Below are positions 53,148 through 63,467 of a stretch of 64,000 nt of DNA, piece after piece. Numbering within the stretch: the stretch's first letter is position 1; the number at the start of each line of letters is the position of its first letter. The DNA is from Erythrobacter sp. GTDB lineage: Bacteria > Pseudomonadota > Alphaproteobacteria > Sphingomonadales > Sphingomonadaceae. The stretch covers positions 248,001-312,000 of the forward strand of contig CP073261.1 of assembly GCA_019739335.1 (NCBI GenBank), in the 5' to 3' direction. A model generated the notes under the pieces. The model searched no databases and was not told the origin of the DNA. It worked only from the letters and a program-made list of their open reading frames with translations. The position numbers and the translations under genes were made by a program.

Positions 53148-53750
53148 TTAGCTTGCTTCTTCGGTGGGTTCGGGGTTGACTTCGGGTTGTTCGAGAGCGC
53201 GGTGGAAGGTGTAGCTCAGCGTGATCTGCTCCACCCCCTGCATGTTGGGATCGTCCAGCGCCGCCGGATCGACGAAATAGAGTACCGGCATCCGGACTTC
53301 CTCGCCCGGTTGCAGGGTCTGTTCGACAAAGCAGAAGCATTGGATCTTGTTGAAATAGCGCCCCGCCGCTTCCGGTTCGACATTGAAGGTGGCAGTGCCG
53401 GTGATCGCCACGCTGGAATTGTTGCGGGCGATATAGGTCGCCATGTCGCGCTGGCCGATGGAAACGGTGTCGGTCACCTGCACCGGGCGGAAGTGCCACG
53501 GCATATCCCGCGCGGTATTGGCATCGAAGCGGATCGAATAGGTCTGACCGCCGGAACTGAGCCCCAGCCGCTCGGCCAGGTTTGCCTCGGCTTCGGTCGC
53601 CACCTGGGTCGTTCCACCGAAGCCGGTGACGCGGCAGAACAGATCGTAAAGCGGGACTGCGGCAAAGCCGAGGCCGAGCATGGCCAACGCCCCGGCAAAG
53701 GCCATCAACATGGTGCGGCGATTGCGATCTTCGAGGGTAGCAGTCGTCAT
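53148..53750 (-). CDS. ctaG: Cytochrome c oxidase copper chaperone CtaG (Cox11)
   Basis: 200 residues. One N-terminal membrane helix (TMLMAFAGALAMLGLGFAAV), then FCRVTGFGGTTQ and the periplasmic Cu-binding domain with the Cys pair in FNKIQCFCFVEQTLQPGEE. MPVLYFVDPAALDDPNM is the conserved C-terminal part. It delivers CuB to subunit I. The ATG overlaps the stop of the small upstream ORF. Confidence 0.96.
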   Translation of the reverse strand: MTTATLEDRNRRTMLMAFAGALAMLGLGFAAVPLYDLFCRVTGFGGTTQVATEAEANLAERLGLSSGGQTYSIRFDANTARDMPWHFRPVQVTDTVSIGQRDMATYIARNNSSVAITGTATFNVEPEAAGRYFNKIQCFCFVEQTLQPGEEVRMPVLYFVDPAALDDPNMQGVEQITLSYTFHRALEQPEVNPEPTEEAS

Positions 53751-53875
53751 CAGTCACCCATCCTGACAATGGTAATGGCGTAGAACAGCGCCACGAAGCC
53801 GAACAGTACCAGCATGAACACGAGGTTCCTGGCCTTGCGGCGGCGCTTGAATTCTTCCTCGTCCTGCGGCGTCAT
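53750..53875 (-). CDS. Small single-helix protein of the cox cluster
   Basis: 41 residues, [19 protein letters not shown] then a hydrophobic helix ([18 protein letters not shown]) ending RMGD. A charged N-terminus is followed by one membrane span, like the small ORF found between ctaB and ctaG in other alphaproteobacteria. The ATG overlaps the ctaB stop and its stop overlaps the ctaG start, so all three are translationally coupled. Confidence 0.85.
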   Translation of the reverse strand: MTPQDEEEFKRRRKARNLVFMLVLFGFVALFYAITIVRMGD

Positions 53876-54837
53876 GCGAGCACCCAATTGTCGACCACCA
53901 GCGCCCCGAACAGCGCGAAGAGATAGAATATGGAATAGGCGAACAGGCGCTTTTCGGGCTTCATGCCATCGCCTTCCACCGCGCGGCGAAGACCGACGGG
54001 AACCGACAAGGCGAAGAATAGGCCCGTAAGCGCTAGCGCCGCCCCGCCGTAGATCGCGCCGGTCCCGCCGATATACCAGGGCACGGCAGCGAGCGGGAGC
54101 AGCAGCAGCGAATAGAGCAGTATCTGGCGGCGGGTGGAAACCTCACCCGCAGCCACTGGCATCATCGGAATACCCGCTTCGGCGTAGTCGATCTTGACCC
54201 AGAGCGCGAGCGCCCAGAAGTGCGGCGGCGTCCACATGAAGATGATCGCGAACAGCAGCACCGGCATCAGCGTGATCTCGCCCGTCACCGCGATCCAGCC
54301 GATCAGCGGCGGAAAGGCCCCGGCGGCTCCGCCGATCACGATGTTCTGCGGCGTGCGCGGCTTGAGCCACATGGTGTAGATCACCACGTAGAAAAAGATC
54401 GAGAAGGCCAGCACCGCGGCGGCGAGCCAGTGCACCGCCAGCCCCATCACCATTACCGACGCGCCCGATAGCAGCAGGCCGAAATCGCGCGCATCCTCGC
54501 GCCGGATCGCCCCGGTGGGGAGCGGGCGGCGCATGGTGCGCTTCATCTTGGCGTCGATATCGGCTTCCCACCACATGTTGAGCGCACCCGCGCCCCCCGC
54601 AGCCAACGCGATGCACAGGATGGCGGTGAAGCCGATTACCGGATGGATCGAGCCGGGTGCCGCCAGCAGGCCGCACAGGCCGGTAAACACCACCAGCCGC
54701 ATGACCTTGGGCTTGGTCAGCGCGAAGAAATCGCGCCAGTCCGCCGGCATCGTGGTCACCACCCCAGCGGCCACCGGACTCACGGCAACTGCGGTGCGGG
54801 AAACTTCGTCGGCTGAAGGGGCGGTAATGGTGGTCAT
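53872..54837 (-). CDS. ctaB: Heme O synthase (protoheme IX farnesyltransferase)
   Basis: 321 residues, polytopic UbiA-superfamily protein. The Asp-rich motif is [20 protein letters not shown] with N-x3-D-x-D spacing, and RPLPTG follows. [20 protein letters not shown] is the second conserved loop. It farnesylates heme b to heme O. It sits between coxA and the small ORF. Confidence 0.96.
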   Translation of the reverse strand: MTTITAPSADEVSRTAVAVSPVAAGVVTTMPADWRDFFALTKPKVMRLVVFTGLCGLLAAPGSIHPVIGFTAILCIALAAGGAGALNMWWEADIDAKMKRTMRRPLPTGAIRREDARDFGLLLSGASVMVMGLAVHWLAAAVLAFSIFFYVVIYTMWLKPRTPQNIVIGGAAGAFPPLIGWIAVTGEITLMPVLLFAIIFMWTPPHFWALALWVKIDYAEAGIPMMPVAAGEVSTRRQILLYSLLLLPLAAVPWYIGGTGAIYGGAALALTGLFFALSVPVGLRRAVEGDGMKPEKRLFAYSIFYLFALFGALVVDNWVLA

Positions 54838-54930
54838 GGTCCTGTTACTGAAATTGCTTTTGGCAGAAGGGGCGCTCCGTTTCCGGCGCGCCCCTCCCCT
54901 TTGTCGTCTTTCAGGCGAGGGTCGCTGCCG

Positions 54931-56652
54931 TCAGGCGGTCGCGGGCCGCTCGCTGATGTGATCGTCGTGGCTGTGGTGATCCTCGATCACCGGCAGCGTT
55001 TCGAACTGGTGGAACGGCGGCGGGCTGGACAGGCTCCATTCGAGCGTGGTTGCACCTTCGCCCCAGTAGTTGCCCGCAGCGCGCTTGCCCACGGTAAAGG
55101 CATAGGCGAGGTTGATGAAGAACACCGCCACCGATGCCAGCACGATCAGGTAGCCGTAGCTCGCCACTTCGTTCCAGTGCGCATAGGCCGCCGGGAAGTC
55201 CGGATAGCGGCGCGCCATGCCTTGCATGCCGAGGAAGTGCATCGGGAAGAACACCACGTTCACCCCGATGAAGAACAGCCAGAAATGCACGTGGCTGAGC
55301 AGTTCGGAATGCCAGCGGCCGCTCATCTTCGGGAACCAGTAGTAAAAGCCCGCGAAGATCGAGAACACCGCACCCATCGACAGCACGTAGTGGAAGTGCG
55401 CCACCACGTAGTAGGTATCGTGCAGATTGTCGTCGATCCCGCCGTTGGCCAGCACGACGCCGGTTACGCCGCCTACGGTGAACAGGAAGATGAAGCCCAT
55501 CGCCCATACCATCGGCGATTTGAACTCGATTGAACCGCCCCACATCGTCGCAATCCAGCTGAAGATCTTGATGCCGGTCGGCACCGCGATCACCATGGTT
55601 GCGGCGGTGAAGTACATCTTCGTGTTCACGTCGAGGCCCACAGTGTACATGTGGTGCGCCCAGACGATGAAGCCGACCACACCGATGGCGACCATCGCAT
55701 AGGCCATGCCGAGGTAGCCGAACACCGGCTTGCGGCTGAAAGTCGCCACGATCTGGCTGATCATGCCGAAGCCCGGCAGGATCATGATGTAGACTTCCGG
55801 GTGGCCGAAGAACCAGAACAGGTGCTGGTACAGCACCGGATCGCCGCCACCCGCTGCGGTGAAGAAGGTGGTGCCGAAGTTGCGGTCGGTAATCAGCATG
55901 GTGATCGCCGCAGCCAGCACCGGCAGCGCGAGCAGCAGCAGGAAGGCCGTTACCAGCACCGACCAGACGAATAGCGGCATCTTGTGCAGGGTCATACCCG
56001 GCGCGCGCATGTTGAAGATGGTGGTGATGAAGTTGGTCGCCCCCAGGATCGAGCCTGCGCCCGCGAGGTGGAGCGAGAAGATCGCGAAGTCGACCGCCGG
56101 GCCTTGCGAGGCCGTGGTCGATAGCGGAGCATAGACCGTCCAGCCTACGCCCGCACCCATGCCCGTGCCGCCGGGCACGAACAGCGAGAACAGCAGCGAC
56201 ATGAAGCCCGCCACGGTCAGCCAGAACGAGATGTTGTTCATGCGCGGGAAGGCCATGTCCGGCGCGCCGATCATCAGCGGCACGAACCAGTTGCCGAAGC
56301 CGCCGATCATGGCGGGCATGACCATGAAGAACACCATGATCAGGCCGTGCGCGGTAATCAGCACGTTCCACATGTGGCCCTGCTGGTCGAAACTGGAGCC
56401 GTCCCCGCCCAGCCAGTCGACGAACATGCCCAGCCATTGCAGGCCCGGCTCTGCCAGTTCGAGCCGCATCGCGCCCGAAATGCCGCCGCCTACGATCCCG
56501 GCGATGATCGCGAAGATCAGATAAAGAGTGCCGATGTCCTTGTGGTTGGTGGACATGAACCAGCGGGCGAAGAAGCCCGGCTTGTGATCGGCACCATGGT
56601 GCGCGTCATGGGTATCGTTGTGAGCGACGAAGTTGTCGGCGGTGGTGGCCAT
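54931..56652 (-). CDS. coxA: Cytochrome c oxidase subunit I
   Basis: 573 residues with twelve membrane helices. Heme-copper oxidase motifs: [20 protein letters not shown] (HPEVY, CuB His-Tyr), [20 protein letters not shown] (His pair, CuB) and [18 protein letters not shown] (heme a3 and a His). It is the catalytic core of an aa3-type oxidase. It follows coxB with a 37-bp gap. Confidence 0.98.
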   Translation of the reverse strand: MATTADNFVAHNDTHDAHHGADHKPGFFARWFMSTNHKDIGTLYLIFAIIAGIVGGGISGAMRLELAEPGLQWLGMFVDWLGGDGSSFDQQGHMWNVLITAHGLIMVFFMVMPAMIGGFGNWFVPLMIGAPDMAFPRMNNISFWLTVAGFMSLLFSLFVPGGTGMGAGVGWTVYAPLSTTASQGPAVDFAIFSLHLAGAGSILGATNFITTIFNMRAPGMTLHKMPLFVWSVLVTAFLLLLALPVLAAAITMLITDRNFGTTFFTAAGGGDPVLYQHLFWFFGHPEVYIMILPGFGMISQIVATFSRKPVFGYLGMAYAMVAIGVVGFIVWAHHMYTVGLDVNTKMYFTAATMVIAVPTGIKIFSWIATMWGGSIEFKSPMVWAMGFIFLFTVGGVTGVVLANGGIDDNLHDTYYVVAHFHYVLSMGAVFSIFAGFYYWFPKMSGRWHSELLSHVHFWLFFIGVNVVFFPMHFLGMQGMARRYPDFPAAYAHWNEVASYGYLIVLASVAVFFINLAYAFTVGKRAAGNYWGEGATTLEWSLSSPPPFHQFETLPVIEDHHSHDDHISERPATA

Positions 56653-56689
56653 GTCGTATCGGACCTTGTTCTCTATTCGTCAGTCAAAA

Positions 56690-57796
56690 TCAGGCGGCAG
56701 GAGCGGGCGCAGCGGGATCGGCTGCGGGCGCTTCGGCATCGGTGGCGGCGGCAGGGGCCGGAGCAGGCGCAGCGGCAGCAGCTTCCGCCGCTTCGATCTG
56801 CGCGCGGGTCTGCCCGCCCGGCTGGCTCTGCACCCAGGCGTTGTAGTCTTCGAGTGAACGGGCTTCGATAGCGATCGGCATATAGCCGTGGCGCGCGCCG
56901 CACAGTTCCATGCACTGGCCGTAGTAGATGCCCTCTTCCTCGATCACGAGGATCTTCTCGTTGATGCGACCGGGCACCGCGTCGAGCTTGAACCACAGCG
57001 AGGGGATGCCGAACGAGTGGATCACGTCAGACCCGAAGGTCTGCAAGCGGATCGGCACGCCGACCGGCACAACCATGCGGTTGTCCACCGCCAACTGGAA
57101 CGGTTCACCGGCATCAAGCGAGGCACTTTCGTCGAGCATATTCGAAATCACTTCGAACCCGCCGTTGTCGACATATTCGTAGCCCCAGTACCACTGGTAG
57201 CCATTGGCCTTGATGGTGATCGCGTCTGCCGGGGGGGCCTGGTACTGGCGCGCCAGCAGGGTGATCGACGGCACGGCGATCACCACCAGGATGATGACAG
57301 GGACAACCGTCCAGACGATTTCGATCAGGGTGTTGTGGCTCGTGCGCGAAGGCACCTGGTTGCGGCGGCGGTTGTAGCGCACGATCACCCACAGCAGCAA
57401 CGCGAGGACGAACAGCGAAATTACCGTGATGATCGGCATCAGGATCGCGTCGTGCATCGACAAGGCATAGTCGCCGTTGGCGGTGTACTGATCCTGGAAG
57501 GTGAGCGACGCCATCGCATCTTCTTCATAGGGCGTGGGCTGGCCCTTGATCATGCCCGGGCCGAAGTATTCGAAGGCCGGAGCGGACTCGGTCACGGTCG
57601 CATCCGCTGTCACACTGGTGTCTGCACCGGGAGCGGCAGCGCCAGCCTGATCGGGAGCATTCGTTTCCACAAGCGAGGGATTGTCGTTCAGGTCCTGCGC
57701 GCCAGCCGAGGGCACCAGCGCAGCGGAAAGGCCTACTGCGGCCAGCGCCAGCGTGAGGAATTGCAGCTTCCTGCGGACAAGGTCGGCGAAATTCAT
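56690..57796 (-). CDS. coxB: Cytochrome c oxidase subunit II
   Basis: 368 residues from the ATG at 57796 (signal MNFADLVRRKLQFLTLALAA); ATGs at 57814 and 57829 would lengthen it. Two membrane helices (about 120-140 and 160-185) lead to the CuA domain: TFGSDVIHSFGIPSLWFKLD and YYGQCMELCGARHGYMPI, with the Cys-x3-Cys and Met of CuA. An Ala/Pro-rich tail (about 330-368) follows. It accepts electrons from cytochrome c. First gene of the cluster. Confidence 0.96.
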   Translation of the reverse strand: MNFADLVRRKLQFLTLALAAVGLSAALVPSAGAQDLNDNPSLVETNAPDQAGAAAPGADTSVTADATVTESAPAFEYFGPGMIKGQPTPYEEDAMASLTFQDQYTANGDYALSMHDAILMPIITVISLFVLALLLWVIVRYNRRRNQVPSRTSHNTLIEIVWTVVPVIILVVIAVPSITLLARQYQAPPADAITIKANGYQWYWGYEYVDNGGFEVISNMLDESASLDAGEPFQLAVDNRMVVPVGVPIRLQTFGSDVIHSFGIPSLWFKLDAVPGRINEKILVIEEEGIYYGQCMELCGARHGYMPIAIEARSLEDYNAWVQSQPGGQTRAQIEAAEAAAAAPAPAPAAATDAEAPAADPAAPAPAA

Positions 57797-57984
57797 TGCG
57801 ACGATACTTCCCATCTTGAACCCGGTCACGGGCGACCGCGCCGGCCCGGAGCCAGCGCCTTGCGCGGGCCTATACGCACGCTTGCTCCGTGTCTCAAGCG
57901 GCTCTAGGGACTTTTTTCCACCGGGTCCATGCGGCCCTTCGTCCCGTATCCCCCCAGCGTTGCAAAGGCCCTGCGCAGACCGCC

Positions 57985-58563
57985 ATGACCACCGACGAAG
58001 TTCTCGCCGAATTCCGCGCCAGCGGTGCGCTGCTCGAAGGACATTTCAAGCTCAGCTCGGGCCGCCATTCGGGGCATTACCTGCAATGCGCACGGGTGCT
58101 GATGAACCCGCACCGCGCGGCCATGCTGGCAGAAGCGCTGGCGGCGCGGATACCGGGGCACATTCTCGATTCGCTCGATGCCGTGGCCAGCCCGGCGATG
58201 GGCGGGATCATCATCGGCCACGAAATGGGCCGCGCGCTGCATCTCGATGCGATGTTCCTCGAACGGCCCGATGGAGAGTTCCACCTGCGCCGCGGCTTTG
58301 CACTGAAGCCGGGCGCGCGGGTGCTGATGGTGGAGGACGTCGTCACCACTGGCCTGTCGAGCCGCGAAGCGATCGCCGCCGTGGGTCGCGAGGGCGGCAA
58401 GGTGCTGGCCGAAGTCGCGCTCGTGGACCGTTCGAACGGCACGGTCGATCTGGGCGTGCCGTTCTTCCCGCTGATCGACATCGATTTCCCGACCTACGCG
58501 GAGGATGAAGTGCCGCCCGAACTGGCCGTGATCCCGGTGACCAAGCCGGGGAGTCGGAAGTAA
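57985..58563 (+). CDS. pyrE: Orotate phosphoribosyltransferase
   Basis: 192 residues from ATG 57985. The short alphaproteobacterial form with LEGHFKLSSGRHSGHYLQC, VASPAMGGIIIGHEMGRAL and the PRPP loop VLMVEDVVTTGLSSREAIA. It makes OMP from orotate. The first gene of pyrE-pdxJ-acpS-lepB, with pdxJ 4 bp downstream. Confidence 0.96.
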   Translation: MTTDEVLAEFRASGALLEGHFKLSSGRHSGHYLQCARVLMNPHRAAMLAEALAARIPGHILDSLDAVASPAMGGIIIGHEMGRALHLDAMFLERPDGEFHLRRGFALKPGARVLMVEDVVTTGLSSREAIAAVGREGGKVLAEVALVDRSNGTVDLGVPFFPLIDIDFPTYAEDEVPPELAVIPVTKPGSRK

Positions 58564-58567
58564 CGCC

Positions 58568-59296
58568 ATGACAAAGCACCTGAGGCTCGGCGTCAATATC
58601 GATCACGTCGCCACGATCCGCAATGCGCGCGGCGGGGATCATCCTGATCCGGTGCGCGCGGCGGAGATTGTCGCGCGCTGCGGCGGGGACGGGATCACTG
58701 CGCACCTGCGCGAAGACCGGCGGCATATCCGTGACGACGACCTGCGCCGCATCCAGGCAGCGACCGACCTGCCGCTCAACCTGGAAATGGCCGCGACCGA
58801 GGAAATGCTCGCCATCGCGCTGGCGCACATGCCGCACGCGGCCTGCATCGTCCCCGAAAAGCGCGAGGAGCGCACCACCGAAGGCGGGCTCGACGCGGCG
58901 GGGCTGCACAACCATCTCCAGCCGATCGTCACCCGGCTGAAGGACGCAGGCATCCGCGTGTCGCTGTTTATCGAGGCGAGTGAACTGCAACTCGATGCCG
59001 CGCTGCGGCTCGGCGTGCCGGTGGTGGAATTCCACACCGGCGAATATGCCCATGCGGAAGGCGAGCAGCGCGCGGTCGAACTCAAGCGCATCGCCGAAAT
59101 GGCCGCGCTCGCCGCCAAGAACGGCATCGAGCCGCACGCGGGTCATGGCCTCACCTACGAAAACGTCCAGCCGATCGCCGCGATCCCGCAACTGGCGGAG
59201 CTCAACATCGGCCACTACCTGATCGGAGAGGCGATTTTCGAAGGGCTGGAACCGGCCGTACTGAAAATGCGCGAACTGATGGATCTGGCGCGGTGA
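58568..59296 (+). CDS. pdxJ: Pyridoxine 5'-phosphate synthase
   Basis: 242 residues, canonical. [65 protein letters not shown] and [15 protein letters not shown] are diagnostic. It makes PNP from DXP and 3-amino-1-hydroxyacetone phosphate in vitamin B6 synthesis. Confidence 0.98.
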   Translation: MTKHLRLGVNIDHVATIRNARGGDHPDPVRAAEIVARCGGDGITAHLREDRRHIRDDDLRRIQAATDLPLNLEMAATEEMLAIALAHMPHAACIVPEKREERTTEGGLDAAGLHNHLQPIVTRLKDAGIRVSLFIEASELQLDAALRLGVPVVEFHTGEYAHAEGEQRAVELKRIAEMAALAAKNGIEPHAGHGLTYENVQPIAAIPQLAELNIGHYLIGEAIFEGLEPAVLKMRELMDLAR

Positions 59297-59306
59297 GAAC
59301 AGCGGC

Positions 59307-59708
59307 ATGATCGTCGGTCTCGGTTCGGACCTGTGCAATATCGAGCGGATCCAGAACTCGCTCGACCGCTGGGGCGAGCGGTTCCGGGCGCGTGTGTTCA
59401 CCGATGTCGAGAACGCCAAGGCCGCGCGCCGTCCGCACACGATGGCGGGTACCTATGCCAAGCGTTTCGCCGCCAAGGAAGCTTTCTCCAAGGCGGTCGG
59501 CACGGGGTTCAAGCGCGGGGTGTTCATGAAGGATATCGGCGTGGTCAACGCCCCCAGCGGCGCGCCCACGCTCGCGCTCACGGGCGGGGCGGCGGCGCGG
59601 CTGGCTGAACTGACGCCTGCCGGGCATGTGGCGACGATCCACGTCACGCTGACCGACGATCACCCGTGGGCCCAGGCCTTCGTGATTATCGAAGTGCACC
59701 CGGCATGA
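59307..59708 (+). CDS. acpS: Holo-[acyl-carrier-protein] synthase
   Basis: 133 residues. [20 protein letters not shown] carries the metal-binding Asp, and [19 protein letters not shown] the catalytic Glu/Lys. It transfers phosphopantetheine to ACP. The stop overlaps the lepB ATG (ATGA). Confidence 0.96.
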   Translation: MIVGLGSDLCNIERIQNSLDRWGERFRARVFTDVENAKAARRPHTMAGTYAKRFAAKEAFSKAVGTGFKRGVFMKDIGVVNAPSGAPTLALTGGAAARLAELTPAGHVATIHVTLTDDHPWAQAFVIIEVHPA

Positions 59709-60580
59709 GCGGCACTCCGGCTCCGGACGGCAAGGAGCGCATCAACTGGTGGGCCGAGGCCCGCGGGCTGGCGCTGATGCTGCTCGCGGTGCTGGCCTTC
59801 CACACCTTCATTGCCAAGCCGTTCTACATCCCCAGCGCCAGCATGGTGCCCAACCTGCTGGTGGGGGACCGGCTGGTGGTGAGCAAATATCCCTACGGCT
59901 GGAGCTGGGTTTCGGCCAGTTTCCACGTGCTCCCGCGCGAAAGCTGGCGGATTGCCCCCGCTACCCCCGAATATGGCGACGTGGTGATCGTCGTGCCGCC
60001 GGACCGGGCGGAGGATTACATCAAGCGGGTAGTCGCCCTGCCCGGCGATACCATTGCCATGGTAGACGGCCAGATCGTCCTCAACGGCCAGCCCGTACCG
60101 CAGGATATGGAACCGCCGGTGCGCCTGCCCGCCGAAAACGACAACCTCTGCGCGCGCGGTGACGGGTTCGACAGCCCGTGCCTCGACGATTTCGAACCCT
60201 ACCGCGTTACGCTGGAAGACGGCACTCAGGTTTACGAGCCACCGACCTACCGGGAAACTCTTCCCAATGGCGCGAGTTACCTCATCATCGATCATCGCAA
60301 ACAGGGGCTTGATGACATGGAACCGGTAACCGTGCCCGATGGCCATGTCTTCCTGATGGGCGACAACCGCGACCATTCGGCAGACAGCCGCGCGGATGCC
60401 GCGCCGTTCGGCAATGGGCTTGGCGGCCCTGTGCCGCTGTCCAGTGTCGGCGGGCGAGCGGAATTCATTACTTTCTCGCTCGATGGCCGCTCCACCTTCA
60501 ACCCGCTGACATGGTGGGACGCGCTACGCGGTGGGCGCGCGTGGACGAGCCTGCGACCTGAAATCAGGCCGGTACCATGA
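59705..60580 (+). CDS. lepB: Signal peptidase I
   Basis: 291 residues from ATG 59705. One or two N-terminal helices ([19 protein letters not shown]), the catalytic Ser in [16 protein letters not shown], catalytic Lys in [16 protein letters not shown] and the box E motif [11 protein letters not shown]. It cleaves signal peptides on the periplasmic side. An insert of about 40 residues ([20 protein letters not shown]) with two Cys follows the core. Overlaps the next gene by ATGA. Confidence 0.96.
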   Translation: MSGTPAPDGKERINWWAEARGLALMLLAVLAFHTFIAKPFYIPSASMVPNLLVGDRLVVSKYPYGWSWVSASFHVLPRESWRIAPATPEYGDVVIVVPPDRAEDYIKRVVALPGDTIAMVDGQIVLNGQPVPQDMEPPVRLPAENDNLCARGDGFDSPCLDDFEPYRVTLEDGTQVYEPPTYRETLPNGASYLIIDHRKQGLDDMEPVTVPDGHVFLMGDNRDHSADSRADAAPFGNGLGGPVPLSSVGGRAEFITFSLDGRSTFNPLTWWDALRGGRAWTSLRPEIRPVP

Positions 60581-61710
60581 GCACGAGCGATGACGCCGAC
60601 TTGAGCGACGAGGCGCTGGGCGCGAGCCCTACCCGCATTGCCAATCCGGCGTTACGGTTCGAAGCGTGGCGCGCGCTGGTGTGGGCCTCGGTAATCGGAC
60701 TAATCATCCTTGGGGTCTATATATCGCAAAGCTTGCTGGTGATTTTCGGTGCGCTGGTGTTCGCGTCGATGATCGACGGTGGGGCGCGATTACTGGGGCG
60801 GGTGCTACCTCTGGCTCGGGTGTGGCGCGTCAGCATCGTGCTTATCGCAACCACCGCATTCCTCGTCTGGCTCGGCATTTTCGCCGGGTCGAGCATTTCG
60901 CAGGAAGCTGCCCAGTTTCCCCAGATCGTGCAGGAGCAGGCGCAAAGCATCTTCGGGTGGATGCAGGCGCAAGGCTTCGAAATCGACATGGGCATGGTGC
61001 AATCGATGTTCAGCCAAGCCGCGAGCGGCTTCGGCACCGTGACGCGGGCGCTAGGCGGCCTGCTCGGCGGGCTGACCACCCTGCTGCTGATAACAATCAT
61101 CGGCATTTACGTCGCCTTCGAACCGCGGCTTTACGAACGGGGCGTTGCATGGATGCTGCCCACCGCGCGGCGGAGCGAATTCTACGAGACCGCCAGCCGC
61201 ATGGGCTTCACCATGCGCCGCCTGATGTTCGGGCGGATCGTCGGAATGGTGGTGGAAGGGATTTTCACTTACGCCGCACTCGTGGGCTACGGCCTCGTGA
61301 CCGGCGATGAAATCCCGATGGCTGCGCTGCTGGCGATCCTCACCGGCCTGCTCGCCTTCGTGCCGAACATCGGGGCGATCATCTCCGGCGTGCTGATGGT
61401 GCTGGTGGGCTTTTCAGGCGGGTCGCAGATGGGGATATACACCATCGTCGTCTATCTGCTGGTGCAGAATATCGATGGCTACATCGTGGTCCCGATGATC
61501 GCCCGCAAGACCGTCGACCTCGCCCCCGCGCTGGTGCTGGCAATGCAGCTGGTGATGGGCATCCTGTTCGGCATTCTCGGCCTGTTCCTTGCCGATCCGC
61601 TGCTGGCGATGATCAAGGTGGCGCTGGAACAGCGGGCGCGCCATAATGAGGAGGATGCCGGAAACGAGGAGGCATCCGGCAGTCCGGCAATGGAGAATTC
61701 CCCTGCGTAA
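60577..61710 (+). CDS. AI-2E family (PerM-like) transporter
   Basis: 377 residues with about seven membrane helices in the AI-2E pattern: ALVWASVIGLIILGVYISQ, VFASMIDGGARLLGRVLPL, TTLLLITIIGIYVAFEPR, FTMRRLMFGRIVGMVVEGIF (split), ILTGLLAFVPNIGAIISGVL and VQNIDGYIVVPMIARKTVDL. Substrates vary in the family, from autoinducer-2 to Na+/H+; unknown here. It starts in the lepB stop. Confidence 0.9.
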   Translation: MSTSDDADLSDEALGASPTRIANPALRFEAWRALVWASVIGLIILGVYISQSLLVIFGALVFASMIDGGARLLGRVLPLARVWRVSIVLIATTAFLVWLGIFAGSSISQEAAQFPQIVQEQAQSIFGWMQAQGFEIDMGMVQSMFSQAASGFGTVTRALGGLLGGLTTLLLITIIGIYVAFEPRLYERGVAWMLPTARRSEFYETASRMGFTMRRLMFGRIVGMVVEGIFTYAALVGYGLVTGDEIPMAALLAILTGLLAFVPNIGAIISGVLMVLVGFSGGSQMGIYTIVVYLLVQNIDGYIVVPMIARKTVDLAPALVLAMQLVMGILFGILGLFLADPLLAMIKVALEQRARHNEEDAGNEEASGSPAMENSPA

Positions 61711-62884
61711 GTTCCTTTACACCATCGTGTTCCTGATCGTGCTGGTGATCGCCGGCCTTTTCGCGCTGCGCACCTTCGGCGAGGAATTGACCGAGATCGC
61801 GCTGGTGCCGAGCGCCGAATTCGTCGAGCAGGACCCGCTCGACACCAATGCCTATCAGGACCCGGCGATGTGGTTCAGCAGGCCCGGCATCGGCGTGGCG
61901 AACGATCCGGCGCGCTGGCAACCGGCTTTCGCGGCGGAAGTGGCGCCGGTCGGGTCTGCCAGTGCGGCGACAGTTCCTGTTGAGGCAGCCGAGCCTGCTA
62001 CTACCGGAAACACCCCCCGATTCGCGGTGTTCTTCATTCACCCGACCAGCTTTTACGACGCGCGGCAATGGAACGCCCCGCTCGCCGACGAGGAATCGCA
62101 GAACCGCGCCCGGCTGATGGTGCGCGGCATGGCCAGCGCCTTCAACCGCGCGAGCGAGATCTGGGTGCCGCGCTACCGGCAGGCGACTTTCGGCGCTTTC
62201 ATCACCGACATGCCCGAAGCGACGCAGGCCTTGGACGCCGCCTACCGCGACATCGATCAGGCCTTCACCTTCTTCCTCGATTCGATCCCCGAAGACATGC
62301 CGATCGTGCTCGCCGGGCACAGCCAGGGTGGCTATCACGTCACCCGGCTGTTGCAGGAGCGGGTCGCGGGAACCCCGCTGGCAGAGCGGGTGGCGATGGC
62401 CTACCCGGTTGGCTGGCCGATCTCCATCGAACACGATCTGCCCGCCCTCGGTCTGCCCGCCTGCGGCTCGCCTCAGCAGGCAGGCTGCATTGTCAGCTGG
62501 GCCAGTTTTGCCGAACCCGCCGATCCCGGTCAGTTCCTGCGCCGCTATTCCGCGATTCCCGGCAACGACGGCGAGCCGCGGGGCGACGATGCCATCCTGT
62601 GCGTCAATCCGCTCAGCGGGGTGCTGAACGGCGAGGCGGATATGGCGCAGAACCTCGGCACGCTTGTGCCCGAAAACGACCTGTCGTCCGGCGAACTGGT
62701 GGCGGGGGCCGTCCCGGCGCGATGCAGCAGCAACGGCCTGCTGCTGGTGGGCGACCCGCCCGAGCTTGGCCAGTATGTGCTGCCGGGCAACAATTATCAC
62801 GTCTACGATATCCCGCTGTTCTGGCGGAACCTGCAGGAAGACGTCGTTCGCCGGGTGGAAGCATGGAACGCCAATCGTCAATAG
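61655..62884 (+). CDS. DUF3089 family membrane-anchored alpha/beta hydrolase-like protein
   Basis: 409 residues if started at ATG 61655; the start is uncertain. A CTG at 61703 has GGAG 7 nt upstream and would begin just before the membrane helix (LRKFLYTIVFLIVLVIAGLF), giving 393 residues. Upstream starts overlap the AI-2E gene in another frame. The DUF3089 domain has RFAVFFIHPTSFYDARQW, the nucleophile elbow VLAGHSQGGYHVTRLL and the C-terminal NNYHVYDIPLFWRNL. The substrate is unknown. It is periplasmic by inference. Ends 22 bp inside ruvX. Confidence 0.82.
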   Translation: MPETRRHPAVRQWRIPLRKFLYTIVFLIVLVIAGLFALRTFGEELTEIALVPSAEFVEQDPLDTNAYQDPAMWFSRPGIGVANDPARWQPAFAAEVAPVGSASAATVPVEAAEPATTGNTPRFAVFFIHPTSFYDARQWNAPLADEESQNRARLMVRGMASAFNRASEIWVPRYRQATFGAFITDMPEATQALDAAYRDIDQAFTFFLDSIPEDMPIVLAGHSQGGYHVTRLLQERVAGTPLAERVAMAYPVGWPISIEHDLPALGLPACGSPQQAGCIVSWASFAEPADPGQFLRRYSAIPGNDGEPRGDDAILCVNPLSGVLNGEADMAQNLGTLVPENDLSSGELVAGAVPARCSSNGLLLVGDPPELGQYVLPGNNYHVYDIPLFWRNLQEDVVRRVEAWNANRQ

Positions 62885-63357
62885 GGCCGCTCCTGACCGA
62901 GAATGCAGGGGAGTTCCGCGATGCGCTGCCGGATGGCGGCGTGCTGCTGGGGCTCGATCTCGGCACCAAGACCATCGGCATTGCCATAGCCGACGCCGGA
63001 TGGTCCTTCGCCACGGCAGGCAAGACGCTGGCGAAGAGCAAGTTCGGGGCCGACCGCTCCGCGCTCGAAGCGATCTGCAAGACACGCGGGGTCAAAGGGA
63101 TCGTTATCGGCCTGCCGCTCAACATGGACGGCACCAGCGGCCCGCGCGCGCAGGCGAGCCGCAGCTATGCGCGCAACCTGCTGCAACTGGGGTTGCCGGT
63201 GCTGCTGTGGGACGAACGCTGGTCCACCACCAGCGCCGAGCGGGACATGATCGCGCAGGATTTCAGCCGGGCCAAGCGCGCGACGATGATCGACAGTCAC
63301 GCCGCCGCCGTGATCCTGCAAGGCGCAATCGACCGGCTGGCGGGGGGGATTTTGTAA
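62863..63357 (+). CDS. ruvX: Holliday junction resolvase-like RuvX (YqgF)
   Basis: 164 residues from ATG 62863, overlapping DUF3089 by 22 nt. RNase H-like motifs: LLGLDLGTKTIGIAIADAG with the catalytic Asp, GIVIGLPLNMDGTSGPRA, LLWDERWSTTSAERDM with Glu, and MIDSHAAAVILQG with Asp. It is a putative resolvase implicated in 16S rRNA processing. Confidence 0.96.
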   Translation: MERQSSIGPLLTENAGEFRDALPDGGVLLGLDLGTKTIGIAIADAGWSFATAGKTLAKSKFGADRSALEAICKTRGVKGIVIGLPLNMDGTSGPRAQASRSYARNLLQLGLPVLLWDERWSTTSAERDMIAQDFSRAKRATMIDSHAAAVILQGAIDRLAGGIL

Positions 63358-63361
63358 CCTC

Positions 63362-63465
63362 TCGTCATTGCGAGCGAAGCGAAGCAATCCATTCCCTGAC
63401 GTAGGAATTTCAGCAAAGCGCAGGAGATGGATTGCCACGTCGCCTTCGGCTCCTCGCAATGACGA
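63362..63465. repeat. Palindromic intergenic repeat (TCGTCATTGCGAG family)
   Basis: TCGTCATTGCGAG (63362-63374) pairs with CTCGCAATGACGA (63453-63465), and CAATCCAT (63385-63392) with ATGGATTG (63427-63434) inside it. This matches a dispersed repeat type widely seen in alphaproteobacterial intergenic DNA. It fills the gap between ruvX and the convergent last gene, touching both stop codons. Confidence 0.85.
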
Positions 63466-63467
63466 AG

